From: Streptomyces sp. H27-H1
Lineage (GTDB): Bacteria > Actinomycetota > Actinomycetes > Streptomycetales > Streptomycetaceae
DNA length: 64,000 bases
Assembly: GCF_026627445.1 (NCBI RefSeq)
Contig: NZ_JAPNLJ010000040.1
Coordinates: 1 to 64,000, forward strand
Direction: 5' to 3'
Positions 26,474-35,000 of the stretch are shown here, piece after piece. The notes under the pieces are model-generated. The model ran no database searches and was not told where the DNA came from. It saw only the letters and a program-made list of their open reading frames with translations. The number at the start of each line of letters is the position of its first letter. Within the stretch, counting starts at the first letter, position 1. The position numbers were made by a program, and so were the translations under genes.

Positions 26474-27167
26474 TTACTTTAGCGGACCCTCGGCCGGAGA
26501 CGAAATCCGGTTTTCACGCGGCGGACGGCAGCGGTCCGCCGCGACCAGGGCGAGACCGAGGGCGTAGAAGGCGAGGCCCAGGATCACCGCGTTCACCGCG
26601 ACCCTGCCGTAGCCGTACTGGGCGGCGTCGATGAAGGGGTACGTGTACCGCGTCGGCGTGTCGGGGGACAGGAGGGCGCCGCGGGCCAGCGCGAAGGCCA
26701 CGTAGAGAAGCGGGTAAGCCAGCCACTGCGCGGCGTAGCGCGGGCGCAGGGTGCGGGGGGCGGTCAGGAAGAGGAAGTCCAGGGCCGCGCCGATGGGGGT
26801 GACCGTGTGGAGGAGCTGGTTGGCTACGGACTTCGCGCCGGACAACTTGTCCAGGTCCTCGACCACGTTGAAGGGGCTCGACGGGTTGGCGAGGACCAGG
26901 TGGAAGACCAGCCCGGTGATCAGGATGAAGAGGAGGACTCCGCCCCGCCAGAAGGGGGGGGGCCACGTCCGGCTCGCGCCGGTGGACGCGGACGGCCGAG
27001 ACCCCGAAGACGACCGCGACCAGGATGTTCGTCCAGATCGTGAAGAAACTGAGGACGACGGGCACGCTGCCGTAAGCGCACTCGATGACCAGGCCGGTGA
27101 GGGCCGCGGCCGCGATCAGCGCACGGAAGGCGGCGGTCGTGAGGCGGAGGGCGGCAGGTGCGATCAT
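26474..27167 (-). pseudogene. Pr6Pr-type membrane protein, frameshift at a G9/C9 tract
   Basis: The N-terminal frame (27167 to about 26965) encodes two helices (RALIAAAALTGLVIECAYGS, VLSFFTIWTNILVAVVFGVS). The remaining four helices are in another frame (FWRGGVLLFILITGLVFHLV, NPSSPFNVVEDLDKLSGAKS, VANQLLHTVTPIGAALDFLF, YTYPFIDAAQYGYG). The switch is exactly at nine consecutive G on the plus strand (26954-26962); removing one base restores a product of about 230 residues. The TIWTN and LLHTVTP motifs match the Pr6Pr/FAR-17a-AIG1-like family. Possible causes are a real slippage mutation, phase variation or a homopolymer sequencing error. Confidence 0.78.
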
Positions 27168-27198
27168 CCGGTCAACGTACCCGGCGGACCGGCCCGCG

Positions 27199-28137
27199 TT
27201 AGGCCTTCGGGGTCAGTGTCAGCAGGGTCGCCTCGGGCGGACACGCGAAGCGCACCGGGGTGAAGCGGTTGGTCCCGCAGCCCGCCGATACGTGCAGGTA
27301 GGCGCGTTGCCCCTGCGCCTCGTGCGTCGAGAGGCCCTTCACCCGCTTCGTGTCCAGGTCGCAGTTGGTGACGAGGGCCCCGTAGAAGGGGATGCACAGC
27401 TGCCCGCCGTGCGTGTGCCCGGCCAGGATCAGCGGGTACCGGTCGGCGGTGAAGGCTTCGAGGACGCGCAGGTACGGGGCGTGGACGACCGCCATCGAGA
27501 AGTCCGCGTCCGCCTCCGGCCCGCCCGCGACCTTCTCGTACCGGTCGCGCTTGATGTGCGGGTCGTCCAGGCCGGTGAAAGCCAGCTCCAGCCCGTCGAG
27601 CTTGAGCCGGCCCCGGGTGTTGGTGAGGTTCAGCCAGCCGGCCGCGTCGAAGGCGTCCCGCATGCCCTCCCACGGGTTGTGCACGGCGCCCACGACCGGG
27701 GCGTTGCCGTTGAGCCCGTGCTTGCCCTGGGTCTTCTCGATCAGGTAGCGCCCGGGGTTGCGCATCCGGGGGCCGTAGTAGTCGTTCGACCCGAAGACGT
27801 ACACGCCGGGGAAGGACATCAGCGGGCCGAGCGCGTCGAGCACCTCCGGCACGCCCTCGGTGTCGGAGAGGTTGTCGCCCGTGTTCACCACGAAGTCGGG
27901 GCGCAGCCCCGCCAGCGAATGCAGCCAGGCGCGTTTCTTGCGCTGCCCGCCGACCATGTGGATGTCCGAGACCTGCAGGACCCGAAGGGGACGCATCCCC
28001 CGCGGGAGCACGGGCACGGTGACCCGGCGCAGGCGGAAGGACCGGGCTTCGAAACCGGCGGCATAGGCCAGACCGGCGGCCCCCGCCGCGGCGATCCCGG
28101 CGGTGACCTTCAGAGGTACTCCGTAACGCGCACGCAT
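27199..28137 (-). CDS. Metallophosphoesterase (YkuE-like)
   Basis: A 312-residue calcineurin-type phosphoesterase. An N-terminal membrane anchor (VTAGIAAAGAAGLAYAAGFE) precedes the metal-binding motifs VSDIHM, NTGDNLSD, GSNDYYG, and AGHTHGGQL. It resembles YkuE-type enzymes that sit at the membrane and hydrolyse phosphodiesters such as UDP-lipid substrates. ATG 28137 is used; the frame is open another 250 bases upstream but that stretch has no protein-like composition and overlaps the yqeY promoter area. Confidence 0.9.
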   Translation of the reverse strand: MRARYGVPLKVTAGIAAAGAAGLAYAAGFEARSFRLRRVTVPVLPRGMRPLRVLQVSDIHMVGGQRKKRAWLHSLAGLRPDFVVNTGDNLSDTEGVPEVLDALGPLMSFPGVYVFGSNDYYGPRMRNPGRYLIEKTQGKHGLNGNAPVVGAVHNPWEGMRDAFDAAGWLNLTNTRGRLKLDGLELAFTGLDDPHIKRDRYEKVAGGPEADADFSMAVVHAPYLRVLEAFTADRYPLILAGHTHGGQLCIPFYGALVTNCDLDTKRVKGLSTHEAQGQRAYLHVSAGCGTNRFTPVRFACPPEATLLTLTPKA

Positions 28138-28216
28138 GGCCTCATGTTCGCAGACCCGGCGGGCACACCAGGAAACGGACGGGCGCCAAAGCCCCCGTAC
28201 CTGGCAGACTCGGGCC

Positions 28217-28678
28217 ATGACCACGCTCAAGGCCAAGCTCCAGGAAGACCTCACCACCGCCATCCGCGCGCGCAACGAGCTGCACTCGTCCACGCTGCGC
28301 CTGACCCTTTCCGCCATCACCAACCAGGAGGTCGCGGGCAAGGAAGCCCGTGTGCTCTCCGACGAGGAAGTCCTCAAGGTGATCGCCAAGGAGGCGAAGA
28401 AGCGCCGCGAGGCCGCGGACGCCTTCGCGCAGGGTTGCCGTCCCGAGCAGGCCGCGCGGGAGACCGCCGAGGGCGAGTTCCTCGACGGCTACCTCCCCAA
28501 GCAGCTCGGTGACGAGGAGCTCGGCGCGATCGTGGCGCAGGCCGTCGAGGAGGCCAAGGCGGCGGGAGCCGAGGGGCCGCGGGCCATGGGCGCCGTGATG
28601 AAGATCGTGAACCCGAAGGTCGCGGGGCTGGCGGACGGCGGGCGCGTCGCCGCCGCCGTCAAGAAGCACCTGTCGTAG
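28217..28678 (+). CDS. GatB/YqeY domain-containing protein
   Basis: A 153-residue YqeY protein (MTTLKAKLQEDLTTAIRARN; LRLTLSAITNQEV; EEVLKVIAKEAKKRREAAD; FLDGYLPKQL; MGAVMKIVNPKVAGLADGG), resembling the tail domain of GatB that contacts tRNA in the amidotransferase. Free-standing YqeY function is not settled. ATG 28217 lies 79 bases from the divergent metallophosphoesterase start, so the two share an upstream region. It is convergent with the PBP gene across a perfect palindrome. Confidence 0.93.
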   Translation: MTTLKAKLQEDLTTAIRARNELHSSTLRLTLSAITNQEVAGKEARVLSDEEVLKVIAKEAKKRREAADAFAQGCRPEQAARETAEGEFLDGYLPKQLGDEELGAIVAQAVEEAKAAGAEGPRAMGAVMKIVNPKVAGLADGGRVAAAVKKHLS

Positions 28679-28716
28679 TACTCGGGGGGCCCGGGGTACC
28701 CGAGGTACTCGGGGCA

Positions 28717-28766
28717 AACGACGAAGGGGCTCTCCACCGGATCCGGTGGAGAGCCCCTTCGTCGTT
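28717..28766. terminator. Perfect 50-bp palindromic bidirectional terminator
   Basis: AACGACGAAGGGGCTCTCC (28717-28735) continues through ACCGGA to the centre at 28741/28742 and is mirrored exactly to 28766. Read either way it gives a 25-bp stem with A- or T-rich ends (AACGACGAA / TTCGTCGTT), between the convergent yqeY and PBP genes. Confidence 0.88.
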
Positions 28767-28778
28767 CTGCTACGGGTC

Positions 28779-31058
28779 CTAGTCGCGCCCGCCGATGATG
28801 CCCGGCGGGATGGTGATCCCGGCGAGGGGGTCGTCCCCGCCCTCACCGTCGCCGCCCGTACCGCCCGGGGTCCCGCCGGTGGCTCCGGCCGCGGCCTGCC
28901 CGCCGGGCCGCCCGTCGCCGGGCTTGCCGTCGCGGCCCGGCTTGCCGGGCTTCGTGGGCTTGCCGGTGGGCTTGCCGCCGGCGGCCGGGCTCGGGGTGTC
29001 GGGGATGTTCACCGTGGTGAAGCCCGGAGCCTCGCGGCCGGAGAGTGCGCCCGAGACCGCCTGCTTCCAGATCGGGCCGGGCAGCCCGCCGCCGAAGACC
29101 TTGTCGTAGTACTGGCCGCCGATGGTGATGTTCTCCATCGACACCTGCTTGGCGCCGCCGGAGCCGACCCAGGTCGCGCCGGACATGTTCGGCGTGTAGC
29201 CGACGAACCAGGCGTTGTAGCGGCTGTCGGTGGTACCGGTCTTGCCCGCGCTCTGCCGGTCGGACAGTCCCGACTGCTGGCCCGTACCCGAGTCGACCAC
29301 GCCGAGCAGCAGCGTGTTGATGGTGTCGGCGGTCCGCTCGGTCATCGCGCGGCCGCACTTGGACTTCGGGACCGTCAGCGCCTTGCCGTGCGAGTCGGTG
29401 ATCGACTCGATGGCGACCGGGGTGCAGTACACGCCGCGGTTGGCGAAGGTGGCGTAGGCGTTGGCCATGGTCAGCGGGGACATGCCCTCACTGCCGAGCG
29501 CGATGGCGGGGACCTCGGGGAGCTTGGTGCCGTTGGCCGGGATCACGCCGAGCTTGGTGGTCATCTCGGTGACGGGGCACAGGCCCATCTCGGAGATCAT
29601 CTCCACGAAGTAGGTGTTGACCGACTTGGCCATCGCGTCCTTCATGCCGTACGGACCGACCTCGGACTCGGTCTCGTTCTCCACCTTGTACTTGCCGTCG
29701 TTGATCCAGGGCTTGTCGCCGCAGGTCTGCACCGGGCTCGGATAGTCCATGTCGTACGGGGCCGGGTACATCTTGGTCGGCGGCAGACCGCGCTCGATGG
29801 CGGCGGCCGCGACGAACGCCTTGAAGGTGGAGCCGGTCGGGAAGCCGAAGTTCGAGCCGCCCATCTTCTTGTCCACCGAGAAGTTGATCTGGGTCTCGTC
29901 CTTGCCGAAGCCGTAGGGCTTGGACTGGCCCATCGCGAGGACCCGCCCGGAGCCGGGCTGTACGAGGGTGACGGCCGTCGCGACCTTGTCGTCCTGGTCC
30001 ACGTGGTCCTTGATGGACTCGTTGACGGAGTCCTGGGACTGCGGGTCCAGGGTCGTGCGGACCGTCAGGCCGCCCTGGTTCCAGACCTTCGCCCGCTCCT
30101 CGCGCGTCTTGCCGAAGGCGGTGTCGTCGAGGAACGAGTTGCGCACGTAGTCACAGAAGAAGCCCGCGCCCTTGACGGCGGTGATGCAGCCGTTCTTCGG
30201 CTTGGTCACCTTCAGCTTCACCGGCTTCGCCTTCGCCGCGTCCGCCTCCGCCTGCGAAACGTTCTTCACGTCGGCCATGCGCTGAAGGACGATGTTGCGG
30301 CGCTTCGTCGCCTCCTGCGAGTCGTTCACCGGGTCGAACCGGCTCGGCGACTGCACCACGCCCGCCAGCAGCGCCGACTCGTCCAGGGTCAGGTCCTTGG
30401 CCGGCTTGCTGAAGTACCGCTGGGCGGCGGATTCGATTCCGTACGCCTGCTGCCCGAAGTACGTGATGTTGAGGTAGTTCTCGAGGATCTTCTGCTTTCC
30501 GAGCTCTTCCTCGACCTGGATCGAGTACTTCAGCTCGCGGATCTTGCGCCCGAGGCTCTTCTCCTGGGCCTCGCGCACCTTCGTCTCGTCGTTGCCGGCC
30601 TCTTCGACGAAGACGTTCTTCACGTACTGCTGCGTCAGCGTCGAGGCGCCCTGCGCCGCGCCGCCCTCCTGGGCGTTGCGGTTGACCGCGCGCAGGATGC
30701 CCTTGAGGTCGACCGCACCGTGTTCGTAGAAACGGGAGTCCTCGATCGCGACGATCGCCTTCTGCATGTACGGGGAGATGGCCGTGATCGGGACCACCTG
30801 CCGGTCACGCGAATAGACCGTGGCGATCAGGCCACCCTCTGCGTCCAGAATCGTGGTCCGCTGGCTCAACGGCGGTGTCTTGAGATTGGCCGGGATCTCA
30901 TCGAACCCCTCGACCGTCCCCTTGGCCGCGAGCCCCAGGGCGCCGGCACCCGGGATCGCGATGCCCGCGAGCACAACTCCGGAGAGAACGGACACACCGA
31001 GGAACTTGGCGGCCTGCTGTGGCCCCGTGAGCCCGCCGCCCGAGCGCTTCTTTCCCAT
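28779..31058 (-). CDS. Class A penicillin-binding protein (transglycosylase/transpeptidase)
   Basis: A 759-residue bifunctional peptidoglycan synthase. Short cytoplasmic tail, one membrane helix (about 18-45), GT51 domain with catalytic Glu106 in EDSRFYEHGAVD and GASTLTQQYVKN, then transpeptidase with SxxK at S410-K413 (GSTFK), SVN (about 494-496) and KTGTT (about 610). The C-terminal 80 residues are Gly/Pro/Lys-rich and probably span the wall. It is divergent from wblA; this PBP-wblA pairing is conserved in Streptomyces as I recall. Confidence 0.95.
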   Translation of the reverse strand: MGKKRSGGGLTGPQQAAKFLGVSVLSGVVLAGIAIPGAGALGLAAKGTVEGFDEIPANLKTPPLSQRTTILDAEGGLIATVYSRDRQVVPITAISPYMQKAIVAIEDSRFYEHGAVDLKGILRAVNRNAQEGGAAQGASTLTQQYVKNVFVEEAGNDETKVREAQEKSLGRKIRELKYSIQVEEELGKQKILENYLNITYFGQQAYGIESAAQRYFSKPAKDLTLDESALLAGVVQSPSRFDPVNDSQEATKRRNIVLQRMADVKNVSQAEADAAKAKPVKLKVTKPKNGCITAVKGAGFFCDYVRNSFLDDTAFGKTREERAKVWNQGGLTVRTTLDPQSQDSVNESIKDHVDQDDKVATAVTLVQPGSGRVLAMGQSKPYGFGKDETQINFSVDKKMGGSNFGFPTGSTFKAFVAAAAIERGLPPTKMYPAPYDMDYPSPVQTCGDKPWINDGKYKVENETESEVGPYGMKDAMAKSVNTYFVEMISEMGLCPVTEMTTKLGVIPANGTKLPEVPAIALGSEGMSPLTMANAYATFANRGVYCTPVAIESITDSHGKALTVPKSKCGRAMTERTADTINTLLLGVVDSGTGQQSGLSDRQSAGKTGTTDSRYNAWFVGYTPNMSGATWVGSGGAKQVSMENITIGGQYYDKVFGGGLPGPIWKQAVSGALSGREAPGFTTVNIPDTPSPAAGGKPTGKPTKPGKPGRDGKPGDGRPGGQAAAGATGGTPGGTGGDGEGGDDPLAGITIPPGIIGGRD

Positions 31059-31444
31059 GGAGGGCAGCCTACGTTCTCATTCGCCGGACACATGCGAATG
31101 CCTTGGCCTAAGCTGTTCCCAACTGTCACAGCAGCGCGGCGGGACATCAACCCCACGGCTTGTTTTTCACCCTTCCCGAATGGGGTGGACGCATGTCCGA
31201 ATCTCGCCCCCTGTGACCAGGTCGCCCCGCCGATTTCACCCAAATCGCCGGAATGGTCGGGCATGTCGCAGGATCACTCCGTCGGGTGATCTGCCGCTTA
31301 CCCATAGTCCGTTCGGACCATTCAAGATTGGGCCCGTCGGGGGTGTTGCACTGTGCCCACCTTCCGTAACGTCCTCAACTGGCAGCGGTGAATATGCCGC
31401 TACCGCCGTGGGGGAGCCTCGATTCGGGAGAGGACGGCGCCGGG
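31059..31444. promoter_or_regulatory. Divergent PBP / wblA upstream region
   Basis: A 386-base noncoding interval between two divergent genes. It is lower in GC than its flanks, holds an inverted repeat CATTCG-N11-CGAATG (31078-31100) beside the PBP start, and a short GTCCG-TT-CGGAC hairpin near 31307 (AGTCCGTTCGGACCA). The size fits the long leader known for wblA-type genes and control by developmental regulators, but I cannot place promoter hexamers with confidence. Confidence 0.55.
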
Positions 31445-31795
31445 ATGGGCTGGGTTACCGACTGGAGTGCGCAGGCAGCCTGCCGCACTACCGATCCGGA
31501 TGAACTGTTCGTTCAAGGAGCGGCACAGAACAGGGCCAAGGCGGTGTGCACCGGATGTCCGGTGCGGACCGAATGCCTGGCAGACGCGCTCGACAACCGT
31601 GTCGAGTTCGGAGTGTGGGGCGGAATGACCGAGCGGGAACGACGTGCGCTGTTGCGCCGGCGTCCCACCGTCACCTCGTGGCGGCGACTGCTCGAAACCG
31701 CCCGCACGGAGTACGAGCGCAGTACGGGCATCCTCACCATGGATGCCGATGAGGAGATCGACGTTCCGTACGAGACGTACGCGGCAGCCGGGTAG
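31445..31795 (+). CDS. wblA: WhiB-like transcriptional regulator WblA
   Basis: A 116-residue Wbl protein with four [4Fe-4S] ligands C13, C35, C38 and C44, the turn GVWGG at 56-60 and a basic DNA-binding tail (RERRALLRRRPTVTSWRRLL). Sequence and neighbours (PBP upstream, two ArsA-type ATPases downstream) identify WblA, a global regulator that in Streptomyces promotes sporulation and represses antibiotic production. ATG 31445 gives the canonical MGWVTDWSAQAACR; GGGAGAGGAC precedes it, somewhat distant. The last residues are acidic. Confidence 0.94.
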   Translation: MGWVTDWSAQAACRTTDPDELFVQGAAQNRAKAVCTGCPVRTECLADALDNRVEFGVWGGMTERERRALLRRRPTVTSWRRLLETARTEYERSTGILTMDADEEIDVPYETYAAAG

Positions 31796-31824
31796 ACCGC
31801 CAGGGCACCACGTCGTAGGAACGC

Positions 31825-33132
31825 CTACGCTCCGGCCGGAACCCCGGCCGCGAGTCGCTCTCCGATGGCCCGCAGCCCGGCGAGGTCGTGTACGTCGCCG
31901 GGCAGGGCAGCCACTTCGGTCACCGCCACCTCGGGGTGCAGCGAGGTGAACCTGTCGCGCGTGCGCTTTTCGCGCGCGATGACCTGCATGCGCTCCGCAT
32001 GCAGGCGCAGCAGTCCTGCGGTGATCCCGTCCACGTCGGCGTCTACGGCGTCGGCGGCGGTCTCTCGCTCGGTGCGGGTCTCGGTGCGGGTCTCGGCATC
32101 CGTGTCGGTCTCGGTGTCCGAGTCGGGGTCCGTGGAGTCACGAAGACCAGCTTTCCCGGACTCCTGATCCACAATGCGGCCCTCTTCAAGATTCTCCGCG
32201 GCGGCCAACGCCCGCTCCGCCGAGAGCTGTTCGGCGTCACTGCCGTGCACCCGGTTCAGTACCAGCCCGGCCAGCGGCATCCGCTCCGCGGCCAGCCGCT
32301 CGACGAAGTACGCGGCCTCGCGCAGCGCGTCCGGTTCGGGCGCGGAGACCACGAGGAACGCGGTGCCGGGCGCCTGGAGGAGCTGGAAGGTGGCGTCCGC
32401 GCGGGTGCGGAAGCCGCCGAACATGGTGTCCATGGCGGCCACGAAGGTCTGTACGTCCTTCAGCAGCGAGGCGCCCATCAGCTTGCTGAGCGTGCCCGTC
32501 ATCATCGACATGCCGACATTCAGGAACTTCATCCCCGCCCGGCCGCCGACCTTGGCCGGAGCCATCAGCACCCGGATGAACTTCCCGTCCAGGAAGGACC
32601 CCAGGCGCCCCGGCGCGTCCAGGAAGTCCAGGGCGGACCGGCTCGGCGGCGTGTCCACCACGATCAGGTCCCAGTCGTCCCGGGCCCGCAGCTGCCCCAG
32701 CTTCTCCATCGCCATGTACTCCTGCGTGCCCGCGAAGCCGGCCGACAGGGACTGGTAGAAGGGGTTGGCGAGGATCGCCTGTGCGCGCTCGGGATCGGAG
32801 TGGCCCTCGACGATCTCGTCGAAGGTCCGCTTCATGTCGAGCATCATGGCGTGCAGTTCGCCGCCGTCCGCGCCCTGCACCCCCCGTACCTTGCGGGGGG
32901 TGTTGTCGAGCGAGTCGATCCCCATCGACTGGGCCAGCCTGCGCGCCGGGTCGATGGTCAGGACGACCACCTTGCGCCCGCGCTCGGCCGCCCGGACCCC
33001 GAGCGCCGCGGCGGTCGTGGTCTTGCCGACCCCGCCCGCCCCGCAGCACACGATGATCCGGGTCTGCGGATCGTCCAGCAGCCGGTCGACGGCCAGCCGC
33101 GGGGGAACGTCCATGGTCCCGGCCTCGCTCAT
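31825..33132 (-). CDS. ArsA/Get3-like ATPase, second of a tandem pair
   Basis: A 435-residue P-loop ATPase with deviant Walker A GAGGVGKTTTAAALG (about residue 32), switch I DPARRLA, switch II VDTPPSRSALDFLD. It overlaps the first ArsA gene by ATGA. Unlike arsenite pumps, the metal-binding cysteines are absent and no arsB is nearby. Between the ATPase core and the C-terminal helix lies an acidic Asp/Thr/Glu repeat (about 338-370, DSDTETDTDAETRTETRTER) encoded by a repetitive tract at 32058-32140. Role unknown; linkage to wblA suggests a developmental one. Confidence 0.88.
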   Translation of the reverse strand: MSEAGTMDVPPRLAVDRLLDDPQTRIIVCCGAGGVGKTTTAAALGVRAAERGRKVVVLTIDPARRLAQSMGIDSLDNTPRKVRGVQGADGGELHAMMLDMKRTFDEIVEGHSDPERAQAILANPFYQSLSAGFAGTQEYMAMEKLGQLRARDDWDLIVVDTPPSRSALDFLDAPGRLGSFLDGKFIRVLMAPAKVGGRAGMKFLNVGMSMMTGTLSKLMGASLLKDVQTFVAAMDTMFGGFRTRADATFQLLQAPGTAFLVVSAPEPDALREAAYFVERLAAERMPLAGLVLNRVHGSDAEQLSAERALAAAENLEEGRIVDQESGKAGLRDSTDPDSDTETDTDAETRTETRTERETAADAVDADVDGITAGLLRLHAERMQVIAREKRTRDRFTSLHPEVAVTEVAALPGDVHDLAGLRAIGERLAAGVPAGA

Positions 33133-34109
33133 TCCTCGCCCACCTGCTTTCGCAGCTCCGCGGCGAGCCCGTAGAGGCCGGCCAGGTCGATCCCCGCGCC
33201 GAGCATGGGGAGTTCGTACGTCGGTACGCGCAGCCCCGCCAGGACGGTGCGCTGGGCGCGCTCCAGCTCCACCCTGCTGGCGTGCTCCGAGGCCTGCACG
33301 AGCAGCGGGTCCACCAGCCGCTCTGCCAGCCCGCCGCGCCGGGCGCTGCCGAGGCCGGCCCGGGACAGCGCCCTGGAGACGCCGGAGCGGTGCTCGCCCG
33401 CGGCGGCGCGCAGGGCGGCCTCGTCGAGGTGGTGCGGCCGGACCATGTTGACGATGACCCGTCCCACCGGCAGGCCCGCCTGCTGGAGTTCGGCGATCCC
33501 GTCGGCGGTCTCCTGCACGGGCATCTCCTCCAGGAGGGTGACCAGGTGCACGGCCGTCTCGGGGGACTTGAGCACCTTCATGACGGCCTGCGCCTGGTTG
33601 TGGATCGGCCCGAACTTGGCCAGGCCCGCCACCTCGTCGTTGACGTTGAGGAAGCGGGTGATCCGCCCGGTCGGCGGAGCGTCCATGATCACGTGGTCGT
33701 AGACGAACCGGCCGGACTTGTCCTTGCGCCGCACGGCCTCGCACGCCTTGCCCGTCAGGAGCACGTCCCGCAGCCCCGGCGCGATGGTCGTCGCGAAGTC
33801 GATGGCACCGAGCTTCTTGAGGGCGCGGCCGGCCGAGCCGAGCTTGTAGAACATCTGGAGGTAGTCCAGGAGTGCCCGCTCCGCGTCGATGGCGAGCGCG
33901 TACACCTCGCCGCCGCCCGCGGCGACGGCGATCTTGCGGTCCTCGTAGGGGAGCGCCTCCGCCCCGAAGACCTGGGCGAGGCCCTGCCTGCCCTCGACCT
34001 CCACCAGAAGAATCCGCTTGCCCTCGCGTGCGAGGGCGAGCGCGAGTGCGGCGGCGACCGTGGTCTTGCCGGTGCCGCCCTTGCCGCTGACCACCTGGAG
34101 CCTGCTCAC
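33129..34109 (-). CDS. ArsA/Get3-like ATPase, first of a tandem pair
   Basis: A 326-residue ATPase starting at GTG 34109: MSRLQVVSGKGGTGKTTVAA, Walker A at about residue 8, MDAPPTGRITRFL (switch II) near 145. The shorter start is chosen because translation upstream is not protein-like and would overlap the divergent DUF4177 gene. Together with the overlapping downstream ATPase it could form a heterodimer, as two halves of an ArsA. No membrane partner is adjacent. Confidence 0.88.
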   Translation of the reverse strand: MSRLQVVSGKGGTGKTTVAAALALALAREGKRILLVEVEGRQGLAQVFGAEALPYEDRKIAVAAGGGEVYALAIDAERALLDYLQMFYKLGSAGRALKKLGAIDFATTIAPGLRDVLLTGKACEAVRRKDKSGRFVYDHVIMDAPPTGRITRFLNVNDEVAGLAKFGPIHNQAQAVMKVLKSPETAVHLVTLLEEMPVQETADGIAELQQAGLPVGRVIVNMVRPHHLDEAALRAAAGEHRSGVSRALSRAGLGSARRGGLAERLVDPLLVQASEHASRVELERAQRTVLAGLRVPTYELPMLGAGIDLAGLYGLAAELRKQVGEE

Positions 34110-34185
34110 AGGGCCCGAGCCTAATTCCTCCCGGGCGGCGGCGGTGGTGGCGGGGGCCCGTACGGCAGGCACTACGCTCGCTCCC

Positions 34186-34350
34186 ATGACCAAGAAGTTC
34201 GAATACGCGACCGTCCCGCTGCTGGTCCACGCCACCAAGCAGATCCTGGACACCTGGGGCGAGGACGGCTGGGAGCTCGTCCAGGTCGTACCCGGGCCGA
34301 ACAACCCCGAGCAGCTGGTGGCCTACCTGAAGCGGGAGAAGGCGGCATGA
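34186..34350 (+). CDS. DUF4177 domain protein
   Basis: A 54-residue protein (FEYATVPLLVHATKQILDTW, GEDGWELVQVVPGPNNPEQL) of the DUF4177 type, whose GWELV core is the recognisable feature. It starts at ATG 34186, 76 bases from the divergent ArsA start, and overlaps the RidA gene by ATGA. Function unknown. Confidence 0.9.
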   Translation: MTKKFEYATVPLLVHATKQILDTWGEDGWELVQVVPGPNNPEQLVAYLKREKAA

Positions 34351-34820
34351 GCGGAGTCGTCGAGGCGCGGCTGGCCGAACTCGGGCTGACCCTGCCCGAG
34401 GTCGTCCCGCCGCTGGCCACGTACCAGCCGGCCGTGCGGTCGGGTGCCTACGTGTACACCGCCGGCCAGCTCCCGATGATCAAGGGCAATCTGCCGGTCA
34501 CCGGCAAGGTCGGCGCCGAGGTCTCGGCGGAGCAGGCCAAGGAACTGGCCGCGACCTGCGCGCTCAACGCGCTGGCCGCGGTGAAGTCCGTCGTCGGCGA
34601 CCTCGACAAGATCGCGCGCGTCGTGAAGGTCGTCGGCTTCATCGCCTCGGCCCCCGACTTCACGGCCCAGCCGGGCGTGTTGAACGGCGCGAGCGAGCTG
34701 CTGGGCGCCGTCCTCGGCGAGAAGGGCGTCCACGCCCGCAGCGCGGTCGGCGTGGCGGTCCTCCCGCTGGACGCCCCGGTCGAGATCGAGATCCAGGTCG
34801 AGCTGGTTCCGGGAGCCTGA
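34347..34820 (+). CDS. RidA/YjgF family protein
   Basis: A 157-residue RidA-like protein. Hallmarks are YVYTAGQLPMIKG, VKVVGFIASAPDFT and the end VEIEIQVELVPGA. Classical RidA hydrolyses reactive 2-aminoacrylate imines; the catalytic arginine normally found in the C(I/V)EI..R region is not seen, as in the longer YjgF subgroup typical of Actinobacteria, so the exact reaction is uncertain. It overlaps the DUF4177 gene and ends before a strong hairpin. Confidence 0.9.
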   Translation: MSGVVEARLAELGLTLPEVVPPLATYQPAVRSGAYVYTAGQLPMIKGNLPVTGKVGAEVSAEQAKELAATCALNALAAVKSVVGDLDKIARVVKVVGFIASAPDFTAQPGVLNGASELLGAVLGEKGVHARSAVGVAVLPLDAPVEIEIQVELVPGA

Positions 34821-34836
34821 CCTCCGGCACGGCCCA

Positions 34837-34875
34837 GGCGGGGCCGGATCACCCTCAGGGGGATCCGGCCCCGCC
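34837..34875 (+). terminator. Terminator after RidA gene
   Basis: GGCGGGGCCGGATC (34837-34850) pairs perfectly with GATCCGGCCCCGCC (34862-34875), 11-base loop, 16 bases past the stop. Confidence 0.85.
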
Positions 34876-35000
34876 GGCGTTCGCGGCGCGGGTCCGGCGG
34901 GCCGGCGCGGGCGCGCCGGCCCGCCTCCGTGGCCGCCGCCGGCGCGGCCCGCCGACAGGTGGCCCTCGAACATCGGCCCGGATGGCCGTAGCATCCCGCC

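Noticed and set aside
33129..34109. Arsenic resistance operon
   Set aside because: The ArsA-like pair lacks metal cysteines, and arsB, arsC, arsR are absent.
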